From an uncultured Aquimonas sp. (GTDB taxonomy: Bacteria > Pseudomonadota > Gammaproteobacteria > Xanthomonadales > Xanthomonadaceae): a stretch of DNA of 64,000 nt. Under the pieces are notes generated by a model. It ran no database searches. It saw nothing but the letters and a program-made list of their open reading frames with translations, and was not told the origin of the DNA. Position numbers and translations under genes: made by a program. Below are positions 27,418 through 35,137 of this stretch, piece by piece. The DNA lies in assembly GCF_937888285.1 (NCBI RefSeq), contig NZ_CALART010000024.1, forward strand, positions 1 through 64,000. The letters are read 5' to 3'. Positions within the stretch are counted from its first letter, which is position 1, and the number at the start of each line of letters is the position of its first letter.

Positions 27418-29124
27418 TCAGCGCTTCGGCACCACGTACTCGCTGGTGAACTCGATGCCCTCGGCGCTGAACAGGATCTGGCCGTCGGCGCGCTCGATCA
27501 TGTCCTCGTAGAGCTTGAACATCGCGCTCATGTCCGGCGCGTTCGGATCGGCCTTGGCGGCTTCCTCCATCACGCTGCGCATCACCCCACCGTAGAACTT
27601 GCCCTGGTAGCTGAACTGCAGCAACGGTTGCGGGCCGCCGGCGTCGACCGCGAGCGAGGTGCGCAGGCTGTCGCGCTGGGCCTCGCCGATGGCGATGCCC
27701 AGCGCCTGGCCGCTGGCCGCACCGAACAGCTGCAGGTCGACGGGTGCGTCCGGCAGCGTCGGCAGGGCGACCGGCTCGGCGTCGGTTTCGAGGCGGAACT
27801 CGGCCAGCTGCGGCACGAAGTTGCGCGCCATCGCCACCAGGCCCTGCGGGTTCGGCGAGCCGATCAGCAGCTTGCCTTCGAAGCTGGGCGTTTCGCCCGA
27901 GGACAGGCCGCCGGCCGGCAGCTCGAACGTGCTGAGCAGCACGTGGAAGGCATTGGCGCTGGGGCCGATCGCGTACACGGCCGGGTTCTGCAGCGCATCG
28001 CCCAGCTCGCTGAAGCTTTCATTGAGCGGCTGCAGGGCTTCGCAGGTCCACGGCGCACTGCGTACGGCGTTGGCCCATTTGCTGGCCAGCGGCGGCAGGG
28101 CGTCGGCCTTCAGCGCGAACGAAAAGCTGACCAGGGCATTCGCGGCTTCGGCCAGGCCAGGCGTCGGCGCCAGCACCGTGCGCAGGTCGTCCATCACCGG
28201 CTTCGGCGCTTCGATCAGGGCGCGCATGCGGTAGCCGCTGGCGTCGAAGCGGGTATAGCCGACCGCAGTACGCGGCCACTGCGAGGTCAGCGCGCGGCCT
28301 TCGCTCAGGCAGGCCTCGGAGCTGGTGTCCGGCGGGGTGATCTTGAGCGCCTTCATGAAGGCACCCTGGCTGCCGGTCATCGGCTTCATGAACAGCTCGA
28401 ACAGGCGGGCATGGTCGAGGTAGCCCGAGCCGTAGGCGACGAAGCCGAGTCGCGTGTTCAGCGCGGCCAGGGTGCCGGCCTCGAGCAGGTTGGATTCGGG
28501 CAACTCCAGACCGAGCAGGCGACGCAGCAGGGCATCATCCGGCGCGGTCGGTGCCAGCGTCGCCACGAGCTGGTTGGCCTGGGTGGCGAACACCAGGCGC
28601 AGCGGTGCGCCTTCGGGCTGGAAGCTCCAGTAGGGCAGATCATCGACGGTGCCGCGGGTCAGAGTGAGGCCGGCGGCTGTCTCCATGCGCGCCACGCCCT
28701 CCGCGAAGCGCGCCGGGTCGGCCAGCTCCAGGCGCAGCACGGGCACCAGATCGATGCCGTAGACCGCGCTCAGCGGGGTCAGCGTCAGGCCCCAGGCCTC
28801 AGCCAGCTGGGCCAGGTCGGTCTTGCCCTCGAGCTCGGCGCGCATGCCGCGCAGCAGGGGCAGGCCAGGGGCCTCTTCGGCCGGCTTGCCTTCGAGTTCG
28901 GCGATGCTCTGGTCCAGCAGGTCGCGGTACAGCGGCAGCAGGGTGTTGCTCAGCGCCAGCCATTGGTCGGCAACCGCCTGCGGGATCGGCTCGATCGCGC
29001 CCATCACGTAGGGGGTGTCGGCGGGCACATAGGCGAGCGGTGGCAGCGGGCCCTCGTCCTTGCCGCAGGCGGTGAGCATCAGAAGGGCAAGCGCAGCGGG
29101 CAGCACGGCGAGACGCGGCTTCAT
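27418..29124 (-). CDS. Large hypothetical lipoprotein, 568 residues
   Basis: N-terminal lipoprotein signal with lipobox LMLTAC (Cys20), then a mature protein beginning with a run YVPADTPYVMGAIEPIP. Pairs of strand-rich segments are visible (e.g. GVVRTL-like LTLTRGTVDDLPYWSF and IGEAQRDSLRTSLAVD), but no catalytic motif. Proteins with 'PADTPYV' openings occur in related bacteria as uncharacterised lipoproteins. The ATG at 29124 was chosen because it places the lipobox at residue 20; the open frame continues upstream into the sirtuin region only by chance. Transcribed divergently from the sirtuin gene. Confidence 0.7.
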   Translation of the reverse strand: MKPRLAVLPAALALLMLTACGKDEGPLPPLAYVPADTPYVMGAIEPIPQAVADQWLALSNTLLPLYRDLLDQSIAELEGKPAEEAPGLPLLRGMRAELEGKTDLAQLAEAWGLTLTPLSAVYGIDLVPVLRLELADPARFAEGVARMETAAGLTLTRGTVDDLPYWSFQPEGAPLRLVFATQANQLVATLAPTAPDDALLRRLLGLELPESNLLEAGTLAALNTRLGFVAYGSGYLDHARLFELFMKPMTGSQGAFMKALKITPPDTSSEACLSEGRALTSQWPRTAVGYTRFDASGYRMRALIEAPKPVMDDLRTVLAPTPGLAEAANALVSFSFALKADALPPLASKWANAVRSAPWTCEALQPLNESFSELGDALQNPAVYAIGPSANAFHVLLSTFELPAGGLSSGETPSFEGKLLIGSPNPQGLVAMARNFVPQLAEFRLETDAEPVALPTLPDAPVDLQLFGAASGQALGIAIGEAQRDSLRTSLAVDAGGPQPLLQFSYQGKFYGGVMRSVMEEAAKADPNAPDMSAMFKLYEDMIERADGQILFSAEGIEFTSEYVVPKR

Positions 29125-29233
29125 GGCGGAAGTCCAGACGGTGAAGAGGGCGTGGATGGTAGCAAGCCTTGCAATTCGCACCAGCGGACTGTGAGGCTTG
29201 CCGACGAACGCGCACCCGACCCGCGGAGACCGC

Positions 29234-30016
29234 ATGCGTGACATCAGCCCTGCACTACGACCACCCCCCGCAGGCCTGCTGGACGCTCTGCGTCGCGCCT
29301 TGCGCCCGCTGCTGCTGAGCGGCGCAGGCATGTCGGCGGAAAGCGGCATCGCCACCTTCCGCGGCGGCGAGGACAGCCTGTGGTCGCGTTTCGATCCGCT
29401 GCAGCTGGCGACACCCGAAGCCTTCGATGCCGATCCGCCCCTGGTCTGGGCCTGGTACCGCTGGCGGATGGCGAAGATCGCACGGGCGCAGCCGCATGCC
29501 GGGCATCGCGCGCTGGCGGCGCTGGCGCGGCTCAAGCCCGGCCTGGTGCTGGCGACGCAGAACGTCGATGACCTCCACGAGCGTGCCGGCAGTGCAGAGG
29601 TGCTGCACCTGCATGGGCGCATCGCTGCCACCCGCTGCCGTGACTGCGATGCCGATCAGCCCATCGAGATCGATCCGTGCTGGGCGGATGCGCCCGAACT
29701 GCGCGTCGCCCCACCGGCCTGCAGCGCCTGCGGCGGGCCCTTGCGACCCGGTGTCGTCTGGTTCGGCGAATCACTTCCGGTCGAGGAATTCACTGCGGCT
29801 GGACGTGCCGCGCGGGCGGCCGATCTGGTGCTGGTGGTCGGCACCTCGGGCCTGGTGAATCCCGCCGCCGGGCTGCCGGACATCGCGCCCGGAAGTTGCC
29901 CGCGCTTTGAGATCAACCCGGAGATGTCGGCCCTCAGTGGGCGCATGGATGGCGTGTGGCGGGCCAGCGCTGGCGAGGCGCTGCCGCGGCTGGTCGAAAG
30001 CCTGGGGGTGGCTTGA
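29234..30016 (+). CDS. NAD-dependent protein deacylase, Sir2 family class III
   Basis: Removes acyl groups from protein lysines, coupled to NAD breakdown. The 260 residues show GAGMSAESGIATFRG (30-44), TQNVDDLH (108-115), catalytic His127 (HLHG) and a zinc site of Cys135, Cys138, Cys163 and Cys166. The Y75-x-x-R78 pair (WYRWR) matches the Tyr-Arg that in SIRT5 and CobB selects for succinyl or malonyl lysine, so desuccinylase activity is likely. The ATG at 29234 has a GGAG ribosome-binding site; a TTG at 29198 is less likely. Confidence 0.9.
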   Translation: MRDISPALRPPPAGLLDALRRALRPLLLSGAGMSAESGIATFRGGEDSLWSRFDPLQLATPEAFDADPPLVWAWYRWRMAKIARAQPHAGHRALAALARLKPGLVLATQNVDDLHERAGSAEVLHLHGRIAATRCRDCDADQPIEIDPCWADAPELRVAPPACSACGGPLRPGVVWFGESLPVEEFTAAGRAARAADLVLVVGTSGLVNPAAGLPDIAPGSCPRFEINPEMSALSGRMDGVWRASAGEALPRLVESLGVA

Positions 30017-30081
30017 GCGCTTCGCTGCCGGCGCGCACGGCATGCGGTGGTGTCCGTACGCTGCATGCAGAGGGAGGCCTT

Positions 30082-30098
30082 GGTGGGCCAGGGCCCAC
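30082..30098. repeat. Dispersed palindrome, reverse-orientation copy
   Basis: GGTGGGCCAGGGCCCAC, the reverse complement of the palindrome found at 14714, 14881 and 54188. It lies in the 183-base gap between the convergent sirtuin and OmpA-like genes. Confidence 0.8.
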
Positions 30099-30157
30099 TC
30101 CATGCAGGCGCGTTGTTCGAGGCCTGGCAGGCAGGCTCGGCTAGGCTTCGCCTGAGG

Positions 30158-30186
30158 GACGGCGCCGGCAGCGTGCCGGCGGCGTC
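30158..30186. terminator. Hairpin between convergent sirtuin and OmpA-family genes
   Basis: A 13-base stem (30158-30170 with 30174-30186) with one mismatch and a 3-base loop, 14 bases past the end of the OmpA-like gene. No T-run on either side. Confidence 0.5.
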
Positions 30187-30199
30187 CTCAGTCTGAGGC

Positions 30200-31309
30200 T
30201 CAGCGGTTGGTCAGCTGGATCTCGATTCGGCGATTGCGTGCCAAGGCGTCCTCGCTGCTGCCGGGGTCGAGCGGATGGTGCTCACCGAAACCATTGGCGG
30301 CCAGACGCTGCGGCGGAATGCCGGCCTGGGTCAGGAATTTGACGATGGCGATGGCGCGCGCGGCAGACAGCTCCCAGTTGGAGGGAAAGCGGCCGGTGCT
30401 GATCGGGCGGCGATCGGTGTGGCCATCGATGCGCAGCACCCAGTCGACATCGCCGGGGATCTGCGCGCTGACCTCTTTCAGGGTGCTGGCCAGCTGCTGC
30501 AGTTGCTGGATGCCGGCCGGGTTCAGCTCGTCGGAGGCGCTGGGAAAGAGCAGCTCCGAGGGCACCACGAAGCGGTCGCCCACCACCTGGATGTCGGCGC
30601 GGTTGCCGAGCGCTGCGCGCAGCTTGCCGAAGAACTCGGAGCGGTAGCGGGTGAGTTCGTTGACCCGATCGGCCAGCGCCAGATTCAGGCGTGCACCCAG
30701 CTCTTCGAGCTGCAGATCCTTCTGCCGCGCAGTGCTTTCGGCGGTGGCCAGCGCGGCTTCGACCCGCGCCAGCTGCTCGCGCAGTGCCAGCAGCTGGCGG
30801 TTGAGCAGCTCGGCCTGGGCGGCTGCCTTGGCCGACAGGTCGGTCTGCACGACCAGCTTGTCCTTGTTTTCCTCCAGCTCGGCCAGGCGCGAGGCCAGCT
30901 CGGCTTCGAGCTGGCGCTTCAGCTCCGCCAGCGCGTTGACGTCGGCGGTCAGGCGTGCGCGCTCCTCCTCGCTGTCGCTGAGGGTGTCGCGGGTGCTGTC
31001 GAGGTCGAGCTGCAGCTGGGTCCTCGCCTGCTCGCTGGTGGAGAGGCTGGCGGTAAGGTCGCCGACCTGGACCAGGGCCTGCTCCTTGGCGCCGCGTTCC
31101 ATCGACAGGGCTTCGGCCAGCGCCGCAAGTTCGCGGTTCAGCGCATCCAGCGCGCGGTCGCGGCCTGACAGTGCATCGGACAGTGCGAACTGACCGACCG
31201 CGAACACCAGCAGCAGGAACACCAGCACCATCAGCAGAGCCGACAGGGCATCGACGAAGCCCGGCCAGAAGTCGACGCCGCGGCGGCGGCGCGCGGCAAG
31301 CGTGCTCAC
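30200..31309 (-). CDS. OmpA-like/MotB-like peptidoglycan-binding protein with coiled coil
   Basis: 369 residues. A single transmembrane helix near the N-terminus (about 17-42) carries Asp20 in GFVDALSALLMVLVF, the position used for proton binding in MotB, ExbD and TolR. A long Glu/Ala/Leu-rich coiled coil (about 50-225) follows, then an OmpA-like domain (about 240-369) with RIDGHTDRR and a terminal NRRIEIQLTNR. The GTG start at 31309 overlaps the upstream gene's stop (GTGA), so the two are coupled. Together they should form a proton-driven stator-like unit reaching through the periplasm to peptidoglycan (inference). Confidence 0.85.
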   Translation of the reverse strand: MSTLAARRRRGVDFWPGFVDALSALLMVLVFLLLVFAVGQFALSDALSGRDRALDALNRELAALAEALSMERGAKEQALVQVGDLTASLSTSEQARTQLQLDLDSTRDTLSDSEEERARLTADVNALAELKRQLEAELASRLAELEENKDKLVVQTDLSAKAAAQAELLNRQLLALREQLARVEAALATAESTARQKDLQLEELGARLNLALADRVNELTRYRSEFFGKLRAALGNRADIQVVGDRFVVPSELLFPSASDELNPAGIQQLQQLASTLKEVSAQIPGDVDWVLRIDGHTDRRPISTGRFPSNWELSAARAIAIVKFLTQAGIPPQRLAANGFGEHHPLDPGSSEDALARNRRIEIQLTNR

Positions 31310-32310
31310 GGCGCGCCCCGGCGCGCCTCGCCGGCGGCCGCGATGGTGCGGCCGAGCAGGCGGAACTCCGAGCGCAGGTCCTCGCTGAGCGTGTTGCCCT
31401 GCCCCAGGGCCTTCAGCGCGCCGCGCAGCTCGACCTGGGTGTCGGCGAGTCGCGCCAGGTGGGTCGAGAGTTCGGCCATCTGCTCGGCGGCGCCGCGGCG
31501 CTCGCGCTCGCTTTCGACAATGGCGCGCTGCATGCGCTCCAGACCGTCGGCGGTCTGCTCCAGCAGCGCCTGCACATAGGCCGGCACGCTGGCCTCGCCC
31601 TCGCCGCTGCCGATGCCACCGGCCGAGAGCCGGGTCATGCCCGAGAGCCATTCCTCGACTTCGTTGTAGAAGCGGTTGGCGGCGCGCGCGGTGAGCAGGT
31701 CGGTCAGGCCCAGCACCAGCGAGCCGGCAAGGCCGAACAGCGAAGTCGAGAAGCTGGTCGCCATGCCGCCCAGAGGTTCCTGCAGGCGCGACTTCAGCTG
31801 TTCGAACATCTGCGCGGCATCGGTGCCGGCCGACAGCCCGGCGATGATCTCGCTGACCGAGCCAATGGTGATCAGCAGGCCCCAGAAGGTGCCGAGCAGG
31901 CCGAGGAAAATCAGCAGCCCGATCAGGTAGCGCGAGAGGTCGCGCTGCTCCTCAAGCCGCAGGTAGACGCTGTCGAGGATGGTGCGGGTCGACGCGGTCG
32001 ACAGGCTCTGCGGCTTGACGCCCTTGCCGAGCATCTTGGCCATCGGCGCCAGCAGCAGGGGCTGGCCGCCGGGCGGACGGTCCGGGCTGGCGCGGCGGTA
32101 GTCCTCGATCCAGCGCACTTCGCGCTGCAGGCGCAGCACCTGCAGCAGGTTGACCGCGAGGCCCACCGCGAACACCGCGAGGATGACGCTGTTGAACACC
32201 GGCGTGGCGCCGAAGGCCGCGGCCAGCGGCGTGGCCAGGGCGAGCGCGACGCCGGCCAGCACGATCAGGACGCCGAGGATCCAGGCAAGCACGCGGATCG
32301 GTTGACTCAT
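31306..32310 (-). CDS. MotA/TolQ/ExbB proton channel family protein
   Basis: Membrane partner of the OmpA-like protein. The 334 residues show four hydrophobic segments (about 7-29, 38-58, 126-150, 183-207); the last two form the MotA/TolQ core with TFWGLLITIGSV and SFSTSLFGLAGSL, including the small and hydroxyl residues that line the family's channel. The C-terminal part is charged and coiled-coil-like. The ATG at 32310 has a GGAG ribosome-binding site; a longer open frame upstream is not conserved. No flagellar, Tol or Zorya genes are nearby, so this is a separate two-gene motor-like unit of unknown load. Confidence 0.85.
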   Translation of the reverse strand: MSQPIRVLAWILGVLIVLAGVALALATPLAAAFGATPVFNSVILAVFAVGLAVNLLQVLRLQREVRWIEDYRRASPDRPPGGQPLLLAPMAKMLGKGVKPQSLSTASTRTILDSVYLRLEEQRDLSRYLIGLLIFLGLLGTFWGLLITIGSVSEIIAGLSAGTDAAQMFEQLKSRLQEPLGGMATSFSTSLFGLAGSLVLGLTDLLTARAANRFYNEVEEWLSGMTRLSAGGIGSGEGEASVPAYVQALLEQTADGLERMQRAIVESERERRGAAEQMAELSTHLARLADTQVELRGALKALGQGNTLSEDLRSEFRLLGRTIAAAGEARRGAP

Positions 32311-32575
32311 GGGGCGCTCCAAGGGGGAAGGGGAGGGGCCCGGAACATCAAGGCTTCGGGGCGCGGGCAAGCATGACTGCAGCCGACAGGGCTTTGTTCC
32401 CTCGCAGCTGAACGAGGTGAAGCCCGCGTCAGCGTCCTGCGGCAAGAAGCTTGCAAGCCGCTGTCGGCGGCCCGTGTGTCGCACTGCGGCAGCATCGCTG
32501 CGCAGCGTTGCTAGAATCGGCCAGCGACACGTCGCCAACGGCCCGTACCGCAGCCCCTTTTTCCGGACTCCGCCC

Positions 32576-33706
32576 ATGTCCTCGGCCCAGCCCGCTGAAC
32601 TCGCCAGCGCCAAGACGCTCGCCGCCCAGGGGCGGGCCCGCGAGTGGGTGGAGAGCTTTGGCCGCCTGTTGATGGGCCAGTGGCAGCCGACCGAAGTGTT
32701 GGCCCTGCACGAGCGCCTCGATGAACTGGTGCACGAGGCTGATATGGCAGGTGTCGCCGATGTGGTCGAGCACGCGATCGCGCTGTCCGCCTATCTGTGT
32801 TCTTTCGTCGAGGAAGGCCGCCAGCCCGATCCGAACCAGCGCCTGCGCCTGCGCCGGCTGTGCGAGGACCTGTCTCCGGAAGTGCATCTGGACCTGCTGC
32901 CTGCCGCGGCGGCCAGCTCGGCGCAACCCGCACGCACCCTGCTGCTGGTAAGTCAGGACAGTGTGCTGGCGGGTGCGCTCGCGGAGCGGCTGCGCGACAC
33001 AGGTATCGAGGTGCAGGCGCGCAGCGATGTCGAAGCGGCGATCAGCCAGCCGATCCAGGCCGGGCTTGACGCCGTGCTGATCGATGCCACCGAACTGCCG
33101 GAGTACGCCCGCCGCGCGCGCGCCTTCGGCCATGCCTATCGCAGCGAAGACCGCCGCCTCGCCCTGCTGGTGCTGACCCGCAGCGCTGATCCCGCCGAGC
33201 GCATGTTCGCCCTGCGCGCCGGCGCCGATGAGGTGATCCGCCATGCCGACGGCGTCGAGGCGCTCGCCACGCGCGTGCTCGAAGCCGTGCAGCCGGGCCA
33301 GGCCAGACCCTTCCGCGTGCTGATCGTCGACGACGATCGCAGCCAGATCCTGTTCTGCGAGGCGGTGCTGCGCAGCCAGAACGTGCAGACCCGCGCCTGC
33401 ATGGACCCCGAGCAGGCGGTCGAGGCGGTGCGCGAGTTCCAGCCCGAGGTGGTCCTGTTGGATCTGTACATGCCGGGCATCGACGGCATCGAGATCGCCT
33501 CGCGCATCCGCGCCCTGCCCGGCAGCGAACTGCTGTCAATCGTGTTCCTGTCGGGCGATCACGAGCAGGACGTGCGTTTCGACGTGCTGGCCGCCGGTGG
33601 CGATGATTTCTTCACCAAGCCGATCCAGCCGCGCCATCTGGTCACCGGCGTGATCAGCCGGGCCCGCCGCGCGCGCGCGCTGGCGCGCCGCCTCGGCGAA
33701 AACTGA
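32576..33706 (+). CDS. Tandem-receiver response regulator without output domain
   Basis: 376 residues. An N-terminal helical region (about 1-115) is followed by two CheY-like receiver domains. The first (about 122-237) has a short D-containing strand (VLIDAT) and looks degenerate. The second (about 250-370) is complete: acidic pair VDDDRS, phospho-accepting Asp in VVLLDLYMPGIDG, and Lys in FTKP. There is no DNA-binding, GGDEF or enzymatic output. It may act by protein interaction, as in CheY-like signalling hubs. The kinase partner is not in the window. A TAGAAT -10-like sequence at 32512-32517 lies upstream without a good -35. Confidence 0.8.
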   Translation: MSSAQPAELASAKTLAAQGRAREWVESFGRLLMGQWQPTEVLALHERLDELVHEADMAGVADVVEHAIALSAYLCSFVEEGRQPDPNQRLRLRRLCEDLSPEVHLDLLPAAAASSAQPARTLLLVSQDSVLAGALAERLRDTGIEVQARSDVEAAISQPIQAGLDAVLIDATELPEYARRARAFGHAYRSEDRRLALLVLTRSADPAERMFALRAGADEVIRHADGVEALATRVLEAVQPGQARPFRVLIVDDDRSQILFCEAVLRSQNVQTRACMDPEQAVEAVREFQPEVVLLDLYMPGIDGIEIASRIRALPGSELLSIVFLSGDHEQDVRFDVLAAGGDDFFTKPIQPRHLVTGVISRARRARALARRLGEN

Positions 33707-33919
33707 GCCCAATCGGGTCGCGCCCAGGCCGCATCCGAGCCCGCATGATCATCGATGGCGAGGGTGCCCTCGCCCCGCGGCGGCGCGTCTGGTTCGCCGC
33801 CATTCCTGAACCGATCCCCACTGCAGGCCTACGCCCAAGGTCGATCATGACTTATGGCCTATCGCGCGCTCGATTTGGTGTTGTAGTCTACCAGCACACC
33901 ACATCACGGAGACACCACC

Positions 33920-34123
33920 ATGAACAGCCCGGACCCCCGCACGACCCCGCGCACGCCGGCTGTCACGGCCCCCCTGCCGACGCGTCCGCTGCCCCAGCAG
34001 GACGACGGCCACGAGCGCTACCGCGAACGCGACTTCGGCATCGGTTACGGCCGCAGCAGCGGCTATGCCCAGACCCGCCGTTACGTGCCCGGCATGCGCA
34101 GCAGTCCCTTCAGCGTGCGCTGA
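33920..34123 (+). CDS. Small Arg/Tyr/Gly-rich hypothetical protein
   Basis: 67 residues: a Pro/Thr-rich N-terminal half and a C-terminal half with RDFGIGYGRSSGYAQ and RRYVPGMRSSPF. The ATG is preceded by ACGGAG at a normal distance, which supports translation. It has no signal peptide or membrane segment. I do not recognise its function. A G+C-rich hairpin follows at about 34148-34168. Confidence 0.5.
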   Translation: MNSPDPRTTPRTPAVTAPLPTRPLPQQDDGHERYRERDFGIGYGRSSGYAQTRRYVPGMRSSPFSVR

Positions 34124-34331
34124 TTGGATGCCGATTTCCCGGTGATGGCGGGGCCGGATGCCCCGCCCGCCCGTCGGCACTGCCGCCGGGAGTCCGGAGA
34201 CCGGTGCCAGGACGGTGCCGGGGCCGGGGGCCAGGGAGGGCCCACCTGCGCAGGGACGCGCACGCGGTGATGCCGGTCGGGCAGGAGGCCCGTCGGACGC
34301 ATCGCTCGACATGAGGGAAGCAGGGACCGGG

Positions 34332-34353
34332 GCCCGCACACGCGGGCCTTTCC
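34332..34353 (+). terminator. Hairpin before the ars operon
   Basis: GGCCCGC, loop ACAC, GCGGGCC followed by TTTCC. A 7-base perfect stem and short T-rich tail upstream of arsR. Confidence 0.5.
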
Positions 34354-34391
34354 TTGTGTCATCATTTCGACGTTTCCGGAAGCATAGAATC

Positions 34392-34730
34392 ATGGACACC
34401 TTGATTGCACTCTACTGCCTGCGGGCGCTGGGCCAGGAGCATCGACTCGCTGCCTTCCGCGCGCTGGTCCAGGCCGGACCGGCCGGCCTCTGCGTGGGAG
34501 AACTTAAGGACCGGCTCGGCATTCCCGGCCCCACGCTGAGCTCTCACCTGAACCAGCTGCGTGCCGCCGGCCTCGTCCAGGACCGACGCGAGGGGCGACA
34601 GATCCAGCTGGCCGCTGATTTCCGGCGCATGAACGACCTGCTCGCCTACCTCACCGAAAACTGCTGCGCCGGTGCCAGCTGCGCGCCGGCCAGCCTCTGT
34701 CCACCGCCGCTTCAGGAGACCGCCCCGTGA
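34392..34730 (+). CDS. arsR: ArsR family arsenite-responsive repressor
   Basis: Winged-helix metalloregulator of 112 residues; in the family it represses the ars operon until As(III) binds. The recognition helix is in GPTLSSHLNQLRAAGLV. The usual Cys-x-Cys of E. coli ArsR at the DNA-binding helix is missing; instead the C-terminus carries Cys91-Cys92, Cys97 and Cys103 (ENCCAGASC), like the C-terminal site of Acidithiobacillus-type ArsR. The ATG at 34392 starts where homology starts. arsC overlaps its stop (GTGA), giving a three-gene operon. Confidence 0.9.
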   Translation: MDTLIALYCLRALGQEHRLAAFRALVQAGPAGLCVGELKDRLGIPGPTLSSHLNQLRAAGLVQDRREGRQIQLAADFRRMNDLLAYLTENCCAGASCAPASLCPPPLQETAP

Positions 34731-35137
34731 GTTCCGAACCTGTCCGCGTCCTGTTCGTCTGCGTCGAAAATGCCAACCGCAGTCAGATGGCGGAAGCGCT
34801 TGCGCGCATGCATGGAGGCGTGCACGTCGAGGCGCACAGCGCCGGCTCCCGACCCTCGGGCGTGATCAATCCGAAGGCCGTGCGCTTCATGGCTGAGCTG
34901 GGCTACGACCTGGCGGCGCACGGCTCGAAGTCGCTGGACGAAATCGCAGGCATCGACTTCGACGCGGTGATCACCATGGGCTGCGGCGATTCCTGCCCCT
35001 GGGTGCCTGCGAAGCGCCGCGAGGATTGGGCGCTGCCCGATCCCAAGCACATGGACGATGAGGCCTACCGGGCGGTGCGCGACGACATTGCTGCACGCGT
35101 GCGCCGCCTGCTGGCCGAGCTGGGCGTGCCGGCGTGA
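34727..35137 (+). CDS. arsC: Arsenate reductase, low-molecular-weight phosphatase type
   Basis: Reduces arsenate to arsenite for export. The 136-residue protein has the C-x5-R loop at Cys12-Arg18 (CVENANRS), Cys86 and Cys90 (GCGDSC), the two relay cysteines of thioredoxin-linked ArsC, and the general acid Asp105 (LPDPKH). It starts at a GTG overlapping the arsR stop, and its own stop overlaps the GTG of acr3. Confidence 0.92.
   Translation: MSSEPVRVLFVCVENANRSQMAEALARMHGGVHVEAHSAGSRPSGVINPKAVRFMAELGYDLAAHGSKSLDEIAGIDFDAVITMGCGDSCPWVPAKRREDWALPDPKHMDDEAYRAVRDDIAARVRRLLAELGVPA

Noticed and set aside
30200..32310. Zorya defence system (ZorA/ZorB)
   Set aside because: A MotA/MotB-like pair is present, but ZorC, ZorD or ZorE genes are not, and the OmpA-type long coiled coil fits an ordinary orphan stator better.
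34353..34391. TAGAAT at 34385-34390 as a -10 box of arsR
   Set aside because: Transcription would begin at or after the start codon; no -35 at the proper distance.
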